Positions 1 through 11,670 of a stretch of DNA of 64,000 bases are shown here, in pieces (the first letter of the stretch is position 1; every line of letters begins with the position of its first letter). The translations under genes and the position numbers were made by a program. This DNA comes from Limanda limanda (taxonomy: Eukaryota; Chordata; Actinopteri; Pleuronectiformes; Pleuronectidae). Below the pieces are notes generated by a model. The model had not been told where the DNA came from and searched no databases. It was given only the letters and a program-made list of their open reading frames with translations. The stretch lies in NCBI RefSeq assembly GCF_963576545.1, contig NW_026870553.1, forward strand, positions 62,001-126,000, given 5' to 3'.

Positions 1-1
1 A

Positions 2-482
2 GATATTCTTGAATAACTTTTTTTGTGAAGGTCGGAGAGACTTGCAAGTAGGCTCTACCCCCACTAAATGGGGTAGCGCGCATCGATCGGTACCATCCTT
101 GAGCTTCTCCGACTTTCGGAAGGGTTAGGGTTAGGGTTAGGGATGAAAGCACATAGGAGAAAGAGATATTCTTGAATAACTTTTTTTGTGAAGGTCGGAG
201 AGACTTGCAAGTAGGCTCTACCCCCACTAAATGGGGTAGCGCGCATCGATCGGTACCATCCTTGAGCTTCTCCGACTTTCGGAAGGGTTAGGGTTAGGGT
301 TAGGGATGAAAGCACATAGGAGAAAGAAATATTCTTGAATAACTTTTTTTGTGAAGGTCGGAGAGACTTGGAAAGTGGTTGCATCTGGACTAATTTGGGT
401 CCTGCGGATCGATTGGTACCATCCCCGAGCTTGTACGACCTTCGGAAGAGGTCGAACGACGAAATTCCCCCAAATCTGAGGA
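2..482 (+). repeat. Left-edge monomers A-A-B before the first marked HOR
   Basis: Two A monomers (2 and 165) and one B (328). The second A ends AGAAAGAAATATTC and the B has GTCGAACG. The same pair of alleles occurs at 8652/8815, 10894/11057, 11856/12019, 15070/15233 and 19735/19898, so this is a fragment of the same unit continuing from outside the window. Position 1 is the last base of the preceding monomer. Confidence 0.85.
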
Positions 483-2732
483 GATATTCTTGAATAACTT
501 TTTTTGTGAAGGTCGGAGAGACTTGCAAGTAGGCTCTACCCCCACTAAATGGGGTAGCGCGCATCGATCAGTACAATCCTTGAGCTTCTCCGACTTTCGG
601 AAGGGTTAGGGTTAGGGTTAGGGATGAAAGCACATAGGAGAAAGAGATATTCTTGAATAACTTTTTTTGTGAAGGTCGGAGAGACTTGGAAAGTGGTTGC
701 ATCTGGACTAATTTGGGTCCTGCGGATCGATTGGTACCATCCACGAGCTTGTACGACCTTCGAAAGAGGTCGACCGACGAAATTCCTCCAAATCTGAGGA
801 GATATTCTTGAATAACTTTTTTTGTGAAGGTCGGAGAGACTTGCAAGTAGGCTCTACCCCCACTAAATGGGGTTGCGCGCATCGATCGGTACCATCCTTG
901 AGCTTCTCCGACTTTCGGAAGGGTTAGGGTTAGGGTTAGGGATGAAAGCACATAGGAGAAAGAGATATTCTTGAATAACTTTTTTTGTGAAGGTCGGAGA
1001 GACTTGCAAGTAGGCTCTACCCCCACTAAATGGGGTAGCGCGCATCGATCGGTACCATCCTTGAGCTTCTCCGACTTTCGGAAGGGTTAGGGTTAGGGTT
1101 AGGGATGAAAGCACATAGGAGAAAGAGATATTCTTGAATAACTTTTTTTGTGAAGGTCGGAGAGACTTGGAAAGTGGTTGCATCTGGACTAATTTGGGTC
1201 CTGCGGATCGATTGGTACCATCCCCGAGCTTGTACGACCTTTGGAAGAGGTCGACCGACGAAATTCCCCCAAATCTGAGGAGATATTCTTGAATAAATTT
1301 TTTTGTGAAGGTCGGAGAGACTTGCAAGTAGGCTCTACCCCCACTAAATGGGGTAGCGCGCATCGATCGGTACCATCCTTGAGCTTCTCCGACTTTCGGA
1401 AGGGTTAGGGTTAGGGTTAGGGATGAAAGCACATAGGAGAAAGAGATATTCTTGAATAACTTTTTTTGTGAAGGTCGGAGAGACTTGCAAGTAGGCTCTA
1501 CCCCCACTAAATGGGGTAGCGCGCATCGATCGGTACCATCCTTGAGCTTCTCCGACTTTCGGAAGGGTTAGGGTTAGGGTTAGGGATGAAAGCACATAGG
1601 AGAAAGAGATATTCTTGAATAACTTTTTTTGTGAAGGTCGGAGAGACTTGCAAGTAGGCTCTACCCCCACTAAATGGGGTAACGCGCATCGATCGGTACC
1701 ATCCTTGAGCTTCTCCGACTTTCGGAAGGGTTAGGGTTAGGGTTAGGGATGAAAGCACATAGGAGAAAGAGATATTCTTGAATAACTTTTTTTGTGAAGG
1801 TCGGAGAGACTTGGAAAGTGGTTGCATCTGGACTAATTTGGGTCCTGCGGATCGATTGGTACCATCCCCGAGCTTGTACGACCTTCGGAAGAGGTCGACC
1901 GACGAAATTCCCCCAAATCTGAGGAGATATTCTTGAATAACTTTTTTTGTGAAGGTCGGAGAGACTTGCAAGTAGGCTCTACCCCCACTAAATGGGGTAG
2001 CGCGCATCGATCGGTACCATCCTTGAGCTTCTCCGACTTTCGGAAGGGTTAGGGTTAGGGTTAGGGATGAAAGCACATAGGAGAAAGAGATATTCTTGAA
2101 TAACTTTTTTTGTGAAGGTCGGAGAGACTTGCAAGTAGGCTCTACCCCCACTAAATGGGGTAGCGCGCATCGATCAGTACAATCCTTGAGCTTCTCCGAC
2201 TTTCGGAAGGGTTAGGGTTAGGGTTAGGGATGAAAGCACATAGGAGAAAGAGATATTCTTGAATAACTTTTTTTGTGAAGGTCGGAGAGACTTGGAAAGT
2301 GGTTGCATCTGGACTAATTTGGGTCCTGCGGATCGATTGGTACCATCCACGAGCTTGTACGACCTTCGGAAGAGGTCGACCGACGAAATTCCCCCAAATC
2401 TGAGGAGATATTCTTGAATAACTTTTTTTGTGAAGGTCGGAGAGACTTGCAAGTAGGCTCTACCCCCACTAAATGGGGTTGCGCGCATCGATCGGTACCA
2501 TCCTTGAGCTTCTCCGACTTTCGGAAGGGTTAGGGTTAGGGTTAGGGATGAAAGCACATAGGAGAAAGAGATATTCTTGAATAACTTTTTTTGTGAAGGT
2601 CGGAGAGACTTGCAAGTAGGCTCTACCCCCACTAAATGGGGTAGCGCGCATCGATCGGTACCATCCTTGAGCTTCTCCGACTTTCGGAAGGGTTAGGGTT
2701 AGGGTTAGGGATGAAAGCACATAGGAGAAAGA

Positions 2733-4330
2733 GATATTCTTGAATAACTTTTTTTGTGAAGGTCGGAGAGACTTGGAAAGTGGTTGCATCTGGACTAATT
2801 TGGGTCCTGCGGATCGATTGGTACCATCCCCGAGCTTGTACGACCTTCGGAAGAGGTCGACCGACGAAATTCCCCCAAATCTGAGGAGATATTCTTGAAT
2901 AACTTTTTTTGTGAAGGTCGGAGAGACTTGCAAGTAGGCTCTACCCCCACTAAATGGGGTTGCGCGCATCGATCGGTACCATCCTTGAGCTTCTCCGACT
3001 TTCGGAAGGGTTAGGGTTAGGGTTAGGGATGAAAGCACATAGGAGAAAGAGATATTCTTGAATAACTTTTTTTGTGAAGGTCGGAGAGACTTGGAAAGTG
3101 GTTGCATCTGGACTAATTTGGGTCCTGCGGATCGATTGGTACCATCCCTGAGCTTGTACGACCTTTGGAAGAGGTCGACCGACGAAATTCCCCCAAATCT
3201 GAGGAGATATTCTTGAATACATTTTTTTGTGAAGGTCGGAGAGACTTGCAAGTAGGCTCTACCCCCACTAAATGGGGTAGCGCGCATCGATCGGTACCAT
3301 CCTTGAGCTTCTCCGACTTTCGGAAGGGTTAGGGTTAGGGTTAGGGATGAAAGCACATAGGAGAAAGAGATATTCTTGAATAACTTTTTTTGTGAAGGTC
3401 GGAGAGACTTGCAAGTAGGCTCTACCCCCACTAAATGGGGTAGCGCGCATCGATCGGTACCATCCTTGAGCTTCTCCGACTTTCGGAAGGGTTAGGGTTA
3501 GGGTTAGGGATGAAAGCACATAGGAGAAAGAGATATTCTTGAATAACTTTTTTTGTGAAGGTCGGAGAGACTTGGAAAGTGGTTGCATCTGGACTAATTT
3601 GGGTCCTGCGGATCGATTGGTACCATCCTAGAGCTTGTACGACCTTCGGAAGAGGTCGACCGACGAAATTCCCCCAAATCTGAGGAGATATTCTTGAATA
3701 ACTTTTTTTGTGAAGGTCGGAGAGACTTGCAAGTAGGCTCTACCCCCACTAAATGGGGTTGCGCGCATCGATCGGTACCATCCTTGAGCTTCTCCGACTT
3801 TCGGAAGGGTTAGGGTTAGGGTTAGGGATGAAAGCACATAGGAGAAAGAGATATTCTTGAATAACTTTTTTTGTGAAGGTCGGAGAGACTTGGAAAGTGG
3901 TTGCATCTGGACTAATTTGGGTCCTGCGGATCGATTGGTACCATCCCTGAGCTTGTACGACCTTTGGAAGAGGTCGACCGACGAAATTCCCCCAAATCTG
4001 AGGAGATATTCTTGAATAAATTTTTTTGTGAAGGTCGGAGAGACTTGCAAGTAGGCTCTACCCCCACTAAATGGGGTAGCGCGCATCGATCGGTACCATC
4101 CTTGAGCTTCTCCGACTTTCGGAAGGGTTAGGGTTAGGGTTAGGGATGAAAGCACATAGGAGAAAGAGATATTCTTGAATAACTTTTTTTGTGAAGGTCG
4201 GAGAGACTTGCAAGTAGGCTCTACCCCCACTAAATGGGGTAGCGCGCATCGATCGGTACCATCCTTGAGCTTCTCCGACTTTCGGAAGGGTTAGGGTTAG
4301 GGTTAGGGATGAAAGCACATAGGAGAAAGA
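2733..4330 (+). repeat. Tandem pair of 799 bp units (B A B A A)
   Basis: 2733-3531 and 3532-4330 have the same order: B, A with GGGGTTGCG, B with CCCTGAGC and TTTGGAAG, A with AATACATT or AATAAATT, A. This local duplication explains why the 2089-4966 unit is the longest in its block. The second copy opens with a private CCTAGAGC change in its B. Confidence 0.88.
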
Positions 4331-6246
4331 GATATTCTTGAATAACTTTTTTTGTGAAGGTCGGAGAGACTTGGAAAGTGGTTGCATCTGGACTAATTTG
4401 GGTCCTGCGGATCGATTGGTACCATCCCCGAGCTTGTACGACCTTTGGAAGAGGTCGACCGACGAAATTCCCCCAAATCTGAGGAGATATTCTTGAATAA
4501 ATTTTTTTGTGAAGGTCGGAGAGACTTGCAAGTAGGCTCTACCCCCACTAAATGGGGTAACGCGCATCGATCGGTACCATCCTTGAGCTTCTCCGACTTT
4601 CGGAAGGGTTAGGGTTAGGGTTAGGGATGAAAGCACATAGGAGAAAGAGATATTCTTGAATAACTTTTTTTGTGAAGGTCGGAGAGACTTGGAAAGTGGT
4701 TGCATCTGGACTAATTTGGGTCCTGCGGATCGATTGGTACCATCCCCGAGCTTGTACGACCTTCGGAAGAGGTCGACCGACGAAATTCCCCCAAATCTGA
4801 GGAGATATTCTTGAATAACTTTTTTTGTGAAGGTCGGAGAGACTTGCAAGTAGGCTCTACCCCCACTAAATGGGGTAGCGCGCATCGATCGGTACCATCC
4901 TTGAGCTTCTCCGACTTTCGGAAGGGTTAGGGTTAGGGTTAGGGATGAAAGCACATAGGAGAAAGAGATATTCTTGAATAACTTTTTTTGTGAAGGTCGG
5001 AGAGACATGCAAGTAGGCTCTACCCCCACTAAATGGGGTAGCGCGCATCGATCAGTACAATCCTTGAGCTTCTCCGACTTTCGGAAGGGTTAGGGTTAGG
5101 GTTAGGGATGAAAGCACATAGGAGAAAGAGATATTCTTGAATAACTTTTTTTGTGAAGGTCGGAGAGACTTGGAAAGTGGTTGCATCTGGACTAATTTGG
5201 GTCCTGCGGATCGATTGGTACCATCCACGAGCTTGTACGACCTTCGGAAGAGGTCGACCGACGAAATTCCCCCAAATCTGAGGAGATATTCTTGAATAAC
5301 TTTTTTTGTGAAGGTCGGAGAGACTTGCAAGTAGGCTCTACCCCCACTAAATGGGGTTGCGCGCATCGATCGGTACCATCCTTGAGCTTCTCCGACTTTC
5401 GGAAGGGTTAGGGTTAGGGTTAGGGATGAAAGCACATAGGAGAAAGAGATATTCTTGAATAACTTTTTTTGTGAAGGTCGGAGAGACTTGCAAGTAGGCT
5501 CTACCCCCACTAAATGGGGTAGCGCGCATCGATCGGTACCATCCTTGAGCTTCTCCGACTTTCGGAAGGGTTAGGGTTAGGGTTAGGGATGAAAGCACAT
5601 AGGAGAAAGAGATATTCTTGAATAACTTTTTTTGTGAAGGTCGGAGAGACTTGGAAAGTGGTTGCATCTGGACTAATTTGGGTCCTGCGGATCGATTGGT
5701 ACCATCCCCGAGCTTGTACGACCTTCGGAAGAGGTCGACCGACGAAATTCCCCCAAATCTGAGGAGATATTCTTGAATAACTTTTTTTGTGAAGGTCGGA
5801 GAGACTTGCAAGTAGGCTCTACCCCCACTAAATGGGGTTGCGCGCATCGATCGGTACCATCCTTGAGCTTCTCCGACTTTCGGAAGGGTTAGGGTTAGGG
5901 TTAGGGATGAAAGCACATAGGAGAAAGAGATATTCTTGAATAACTTTTTTTGTGAAGGTCGGAGAGACTTGGAAAGTGGTTGCATCTGGACTAATTTGGG
6001 TCCTGCGGATCGATTGGTACCATCCCTGAGCTTGTACGACCTTTGGAAGAGGTCGACCGACGAAATTCCCCCAAATCTGAGGAGATATTCTTGAATAAAT
6101 TTTTTTGTGAAGGTCGGAGAGACTTGCAAGTAGGCTCTACCCCCACTAAATGGGGTAGCGCGCATCGATCGGTACCATCCTTGAGCTTCTCCGACTTTCG
6201 GAAGGGTTAGGGTTAGGGTTAGGGATGAAAGCACATAGGAGAAAGA

Positions 6247-6415
6247 GATATTCTTGAATAACTTTTTTTGTGAAGGTCGGAGAGACTTGCAAGTAGGCTC
6301 TACCCCCACTAAATGGGGTAGCGCGCATCGATCGGTACCATCCTTGAGCTTCTCCGACTTTCGGAAGGGTTAGGGTTAGGGTTAGGGTTAGGGATGAAAG
6401 CACATAGGAGAAAGA
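6247..6415 (+). repeat. Expanded A monomer, 169 bp, five GGG runs
   Basis: The telomeric tract has one extra GGTTAG unit. It is flanked by ordinary A and B monomers, and the comparable position of the neighbouring units (for example 8014) has the usual four runs, so the gain is private to this unit. Confidence 0.95.
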
Positions 6416-8331
6416 GATATTCTTGAATAACTTTTTTTGTGAAGGTCGGAGAGACTTGGAAAGTGGTTGCATCTGGACTAATTTGGGTCCTGCGGATCGA
6501 TTGGTACCATCCCCGAGCTTGTACGACCTTTGGAAGAGGTCGACCGACGAAATTCCCCCAAATCTGAGGAGATATTCTTGAATAAATTTTTTTTTGAAGG
6601 TCGGAGAGACTTGCAAGTAGGCTCTACCCCCACTAAATGGGGTAGCGCGCATCGATCGGTACCATCCTTGAGCTTCTCCGACTTTCGGAAGGGTTAGGGT
6701 TAGGGTTAGGGATGAAAGCACATAGGAGAAAGAGATATTCTTGAATAACTTTTTTTGTGAAGGTCGGAGAGACTTGGAAAGTGGTTGCATCTGGACTAAT
6801 TTGGGTCCTGCGGATCGATTGGTACCATCCCCGAGCTTGTACGACCTTCGGAAGAGGTCGACCGACGAAATTCCCCCAAATCTGAGGAGATATTCTTGAA
6901 TAACTTTTTTTGTGAAGGTCGGAGAGACTTGCAAGTAGGCTCTACCCCCACTAAATGGGGTAGCGCGCATCGATCGGTACCATCCTTGAGCTTCTCCGAC
7001 TTTCGGAAGGGTTAGGGTTAGGGTTAGGGATGAAAGCACATAGGAGAAAGAGATATTCTTGAATAACTTTTTTTGTGAAGGTCGGAGAGACATGCAAGTA
7101 GGCTCTACCCCCACTAAATGGGGTAGCGCGCATCGATCAGTACAATCCTTGAGCTTCTCCGACTTTCGGAAGGGTTAGGGTTAGGGTTAGGGATGAAAGC
7201 ACATAGGAGAAAGAGATATTCTTGAATAACTTTTTTTGTGAAGGTCGGAGAGACTTGGAAAGTGGTTGCATCTGGACTAATTTGGGTCCTGCAGATCGAT
7301 TGGTACCATCCACGAGCTTGTACGACCTTCGGAAGAGGTCGACCGACGAAATTCCCCCAAATCTGAGGAGATATTCTTGAATAACTTTTTTTGTGAAGGT
7401 CGGAGAGACTTGCAAGTAGGCTCTACCCCCACTAAATGGGGTTGCGCGCATCGATCGGTACCATCCTTGAGCTTCTCCGACTTTCGGAAGGGTTAGGGTT
7501 AGGGTTAGGGATGAAAGCACATAGGAGAAAGAGATATTCTTGAATAACTTTTTTTGTGAAGGTCGGAGAGACTTGCAAGTAGGCTCTACCCCCACTAAAT
7601 GGGGTAGCGCGCATCGATCGGTACCATCCTTGAGCTTCTCCGACTTTCGGAAGGGTTAGGGTTAGGGTTAGGGATGAAAGCACATAGGAGAAAGAGATAT
7701 TCTTGAATAACTTTTTTTGTGAAGGTCGGAGAGACTTGGAAAGTGGTTGCATCTGGACTAATTTGGGTCCTGCGGATCGATTGGTACCATCCCTGAGCTT
7801 GTACGACCTTTGGAAGAGGTCGACCGACGAAATTCCCCCAAATCTGAGGAGATATTCTTGAATAAATTTTTTTGTGAAGGTCGGAGAGACTTGCAAGTAG
7901 GCTCTACCCCCACTAAATGGGGTAGCGCGCATCGATCGGTACCATCCTTGAGCTTCTCCGACTTTCGGAAGGGTTAGGGTTAGGGTTAGGGATGAAAGCA
8001 CATAGGAGAAAGAGATATTCTTGAATAACTTTTTTTGTGAAGGTCGGAGAGACTTGCAAGTAGGCTCTACCCCCACTAAATGGGGTAGCGCGCATCGATC
8101 GGTACCATCCTTGAGCTTCTCCGACTTTCGGAAGGGTTAGGGTTAGGGTTAGGGATGAAAGCACATAGGAGAAAGAGATATTCTTGAATAACTTTTTTTG
8201 TGAAGGTCGGAGAGACTTGGAAAGTGGTTGCATCTGGACTAATTTGGGTCCTGCGGATCGATTGGTACCATCCCCGAGCTTGTACGACCTTTGGAAGAGG
8301 TCGACCGACGAAATTCCCCCAAATCTGAGGA

Positions 8332-8488
8332 GATATTCTTGAATAAATTTTTTTTTGAAGGTCGGAGAGACTTGCAAGTAGGCTCTACCCCCACTAAATG
8401 GGGTAGCGCGCATCGATCGGTACCATCCTTGAGCTTCTCCGACTTTCGGAAGGGTTAGGGTTAGGGATGAAAGCACATAGGAGAAAGA
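8332..8488 (+). repeat. Contracted A monomer, 157 bp, three GGG runs (first of 16)
   Basis: One GGTTAG unit is missing from the telomeric tract. Other 157 bp A monomers start at 14750, 19415, 22466, 24074, 25851, 27465, 30524, 37105, 41110, 41585, 44637, 45911, 46557, 62425 and 63389. Several are inherited with their HOR: 14750 and 19415 are 4665 bp apart, 22466 and 24074 hold the same place in successive units, and 30524 and 37105 are 6581 bp apart. The change is thus not random sequencing noise. Confidence 0.94.
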
Positions 8489-11374
8489 GATATTCTTGAA
8501 TAACTTTTTTTGTGAAGGTCGGAGAGACTTGCAAGTAGGCTCTACCCCCACTAAATGGGGTAGCGCGCATCGATCGGTACCATCCTTGAGCTTCTCCGAC
8601 TTTCGGAAGGGTTAGGGTTAGGGTTAGGGATGAAAGCACATAGGAGAAAGAGATATTCTTGAATAACTTTTTTTGTGAAGGTCGGAGAGACTTGCAAGTA
8701 GGCTCTACCCCCACTAAATGGGGTAGCGCGCATCGATCGGTACCATCCTTGAGCTTCTCCGACTTTCGGAAGGGTTAGGGTTAGGGTTAGGGATGAAAGC
8801 ACATAGGAGAAAGAAATATTCTTGAATAACTTTTTTTGTGAAGGTCGGAGAGACTTGGAAAGTGGTTGCATCTGGACTAATTTGGGTCCTGCGGATCGAT
8901 TGGTACCATCCCCGAGCTTGTACAACCTTCGGAAGAGGTCGAACGACGAAATTCCCCCAAATCTGAGGAGATATTCTTGAATAACTTTTTTTGTGAAGGT
9001 CGGAGAGACTTGCAAGTAGGCTCTACCCCCACTAAATGGGGTAGCGCGCATCGATCAGTACAATCCTTGAGCTTCTCCGACTTTCGGAAGGGTTAGGGTT
9101 AGGGTTAGGGATGAAAGCACATAGGAGAAAGAGATATTCTTGAATAACTTTTTTTGTGAAGGTCGGAGAGACTTGGAAAGTGGTTGCATCTGGACTAATT
9201 TGGGTCCTGCGGATCGATTGGTACCATCCACGAGCTTGTACGACCTTCGGAAGAGGTCGACCGACGAAATTCCCCCAAATCTGAGGAGATATTCTTGAAT
9301 AACTTTTTTTGTGAAGGTCGGAGAGACTTGCAAGTAGGCTCTACCCCCACTAAATGGGGTTGCGCGCATCGATCGGTACCATCCTTGAGCTTCTCCGACT
9401 TTCGGAAGGGTTAGGGTTAGGGTTAGGGATGAAAGCACATAGGAGAAAGAGATATTCTTGAATAACTTTTTTTGTGAAGGTCGGAGAGACTTGCAAGTAG
9501 GCTCTACCCCCACTAAATGGGGTAGCGCGCATCGATCGGTACCATCCTTGAGCTTCTCCGACTTTCGGAAGGGTTAGGGTTAGGGTTAGGGATGAAAGCA
9601 CATAGGAGAAAGAGATATTCTTGAATAACTTTTTTTGTGAAGGTCGGAGAGACTTGGAAAGTGGTTGCATCTGGACTAATTTGGGTCCTGCGGATCGATT
9701 GGTACCATCCCCGAGCTTGTACGACCTTCGGAAGAGGTCGACCGACGAAATTCCCCCAAATCTGAGGAGATATTCTTGAATAACTTTTTTTGTGAAGGTC
9801 GGAGAGACTTGCAAGTAGGCTCTACCCCCACTAAATGGGGTTGCGCGCATCGATCGGTACCATCCTTGAGCTTCTCCGACTTTCGGAAGGGTTAGGGTTA
9901 GGGTTAGGGATGAAAGCACATAGGAGAAAGAGATATTCTTGAATAACTTTTTTTGTGAAGGTCGGAGAGACTTGGAAAGTGGTTGCATCTGGACTAATTT
10001 GGGTCCTGCGGATCGATTGGTACCATCCCTGAGCTTGTACGACCTTTGGAAGAGGTCGACCGACGAAATTCCCCCAAATCTGAGGAGATATTCTTGAATA
10101 AATTTTTTTGTGAAGGTCGGAGAGACTTGCAAGTAGGCTCTACCCCCACTAAATGGGGTAGCGCGCATCGATCGGTACCATCCTTGAGCTTCTCCGACTT
10201 TCGGAAGGGTTAGGGTTAGGGTTAGGGATGAAAGCACATAGGAGAAAGAGATATTCTTGAATAACTTTTTTTGTGAAGGTCGGAGAGACTTGCAAGTAGG
10301 CTCTACCCCCACTAAATGGGGTAGCGCGCATCGATCGGTACCATCCTTGAGCTTCTCCGACTTTCGGAAGGGTTAGGGTTAGGGTTAGGGATGAAAGCAC
10401 ATAGGAGAAAGAGATATTCTTGAATAACTTTTTTTGTGAAGGTCGGAGAGACTTGGAAAGTGGTTGCATCTGGACTAATTTGGGTCCTGCGGATCGATTG
10501 GTACCATCCCCGAGCTTGTACGACCTTTGGAAGAGGTCGACCGACGAAATTCCCCCAAATCTGAGGAGATATTCTTGAATAAATTTTTTTTTGAAGGTCG
10601 GAGAGACTTGCAAGTAGGCTCTACCCCCACTAAATGGGGTAGCGCGCATCGATCGGTACCATCCTTGAGCTTCTCCGACTTTCGGAAGGGTTAGGGTTAG
10701 GGTTAGGGATGAAAGCACATAGGAGAAAGAGATATTCTTGAATAACTTTTTTTGTGAAGGTCGGAGAGACTTGCAAGTAGGCTCTACCCCCACTAAATGG
10801 GGTAGCGCGCATCGATCGGTACCATCCTTGAGCTTCTCCGACTTTCGGAAGGGTTAGGGTTAGGGTTAGGGATGAAAGCACATAGGAGAAAGAGATATTC
10901 TTGAATAACTTTTTTTGTGAAGGTCGGAGAGACTTGCAAGTAGGCTCTACCCCCACTAAATGGGGTAGCGCGCATCGATCGGTACCATCCTTGAGCTTCT
11001 CCGACTTTCGGAAGGGTTAGGGTTAGGGTTAGGGATGAAAGCACATAGGAGAAAGAAATATTCTTGAATAACTTTTTTTGTGAAGGTCGGAGAGACTTGG
11101 AAAGTGGTTGCATCTGGACTAATTTGGGTCCTGCGGATCGATTGGTACCATCCCCGAGCTTGTACGACCTTCGGAAGAGGTCGAACGACGAAATTCCCCC
11201 AAATCTGAGGAGATATTCTTGAATAACTTTTTTTGTGAAGGTCGGAGAGACTTGCAAGTAGGCTCTACCCCCACTAAATGGGGTAGCGCGCATCGATCAG
11301 TACCATCCTTGAGCTTCTCCGACTTTCGGAAGGGTTAGGGTTAGGGTTAGGGATGAAAGCACATAGGAGAAAGA

Positions 11375-11529
11375 GATATTCTTGAATAACTTTTTTTGTG
11401 AAGGTCGGAGAGACTTGGAAAGTGGTTGCATCTGGACTAATTTGGGTCCTGCGGATCGATTGGTACCATCCCCGAGCTTGTACGACCTTCGGAAGAGGTC
11501 GACCGACGAAATTCCCCCAAATCTGAGGA
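11375..11529 (+). repeat. Reference B monomer (155 bp, no telomere motif)
   Basis: B shares offsets 1-42 exactly with A, diverges to about 71% identity over offsets 43-121 (37/55 plus 19/24 matches by hand alignment), then ends in an unrelated 34 bp tail starting AGGTCGACCGACG. B starts: 328, 646, 1127, 1771, 2252, 2733, 3051, 3532, 3850, 4331, 4649, 5130, 5611, 5929, 6416, 6734, 7215, 7696, 8177, 8815, 9133, 9614, 9932, 10413, 11057, 11375, 12019, 12337, 12981, 13951, 14595, 15233, 15551, 16195, 17165, 17646, 18616, 19260, 19898, 20216, 20860, 21830, 22311, 23438, 23919, 25052, 25533, 26666, 27147, 28274, 28755, 29562, 30043, 31007, 31325, 31806, 32287, 32931, 33412, 33893, 34537, 35018, 35499, 36143, 36624, 37588, 38232, 38713, 39194, 39675, 40156, 40637, 40955, 41430, 41742, 42386, 43031, 43675, 44156, 44794, 45275, 45756, 46877, 47358, 48002, 48646, 49127, 49445, 49763, 50407, 50725, 51368, 51686, 52656, 52974, 53454, 54098, 54416, 55060, 55378, 56021, 56339, 57309, 57627, 58270, 58588, 59231, 59549, 60030, 60348, 60991, 61309, 61952, 62270, 62908, 63546. 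All other monomers are A or chimeric. Confidence 0.96.
11483..11501 (+). repeat. Inverted repeat CGACCT / AGGTCG in B monomer (reference copy)
   Basis: B monomers carry a 6 bp inverted repeat around a TCGGAAG spacer, spanning the point where the B-specific tail begins. The GTCGAACG allele (328, 8815, 11057, 12019, 15233, 19898) lies just outside the stem. The 44156, 45275 and 49127 monomers have GTAGGACC instead of GTACGACC, which changes the outer stem base. Confidence 0.65.
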
Positions 11530-11571
11530 GATATTCTTGAATAACTTTTTTTGTGAAGGTCGGAGAGACTT
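11530..11571 (+). repeat. 42 bp box common to A and B monomers (reference copy)
   Basis: The first 42 bp of A and B reference copies are identical, although the next 79 bp are only about 71% identical and the tails are unrelated. The box contains a seven-T tract followed by GTGAAGGTCGGAGAGACTT. Rare variants occur: AATAAATT with one extra T-run base, AACCTTTTTT (25370, 26984, 28592, 29880 and 36461 monomers), GGTTGGAG (51686, 56339), and GGAAAGAC (22786, 24394, 26008, 27622, 51841). The box is either the favoured region for exchange between the two types or a constrained protein-binding region; the sequence alone does not decide. Confidence 0.9.
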
Positions 11572-11582
11572 GCAAGTAGGCT

Positions 11583-11604
11583 CTACCCCCACTAAATGGG
11601 GTAG
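11583..11604 (+). repeat. Inverted repeat CTACCCC / GGGGTAG in A monomer (reference copy)
   Basis: A perfect 7 bp inverted repeat with an 8-base spacer (CACTAAAT) lies in each standard A monomer. The frequent GGGGTTG and GGGGTAA alleles lose only an outer pair and leave the ACCCC/GGGGT core. The 13136 (GGAGTAG), 23112 and 24720 (GGTGTAG) monomers break the core. Any hairpin or cruciform formed in vivo is inference. Confidence 0.75.
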
Positions 11605-11622
11605 CGCGCATCGATCGGTACC
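11604..11622 (+). other. Overlapping palindrome cluster GCGCGC / ATCGAT / CGATCG / GGTACC in A monomer
   Basis: Four six-base palindromes sit side by side or overlapping: GCGCGC at 11604, ATCGAT at 11610, CGATCG at 11612 and GGTACC at 11617. B keeps ATCGAT and GGTACC and adds GTCGAC in its tail (11498-11503 in the reference B). Offset 88 carries G, A or T in different A monomers; A or T removes both CGATCG and GGTACC. These sites would cut the array into a monomer ladder whose gaps reveal the allele pattern. Confidence 0.85.
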
Positions 11623-11649
11623 ATCCTTGAGCTTCTCCGACTTTCGGAA

Positions 11650-11670
11650 GGGTTAGGGTTAGGGTTAGGG
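11650..11670 (+). repeat. Embedded telomeric tract (GGGTTA)3GGG, reference copy
   Basis: Every A monomer and each B/A chimera has a vertebrate-type telomeric tract directly after the word TTCGGAAG. The usual form has exactly four GGG runs separated by TTA, the minimum for a one-strand G-quadruplex of the human telomere kind. The G-rich strand is always +. Three monomers have five runs, sixteen have three, and two 163 bp copies (50562 and 55215) lose the first run by a G to A change (AAGAGTTA). The 11856 monomer has one ATA loop. About 264 complete monomers therefore keep at least four runs. These are internal tracts, not a chromosome end. Confidence 0.97.

Larger units (their letters stand above)
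483..11211 (+). repeat. Higher-order repeat block 1: irregular 1.6-2.9 kb units
   Basis: Five units each open with the same trio: an A with CAGTACAATCC, a B with CCACGAGC, and an A with GGGGTTGCG. Units: 483-2088 (1606 bp), 2089-4966 (2878), 4967-7051 (2085), 7052-8969 (1918), 8970-11211 (2242). The rest of each unit uses B monomers with CCCTGAGC and/or TTTGGAAG, often followed by an A with AATAAATT. Unit lengths differ by whole monomers, as expected from unequal exchange between misaligned monomers. Confidence 0.88.

Noticed and set aside
11488..11504. CENP-B box in the B monomer around CTTCGGAAGAGGTCGAC
   Set aside because: The TTCG start and the central A fit, but the essential CGGG end of the mammalian consensus is absent. 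The A monomer also fails at the central A.
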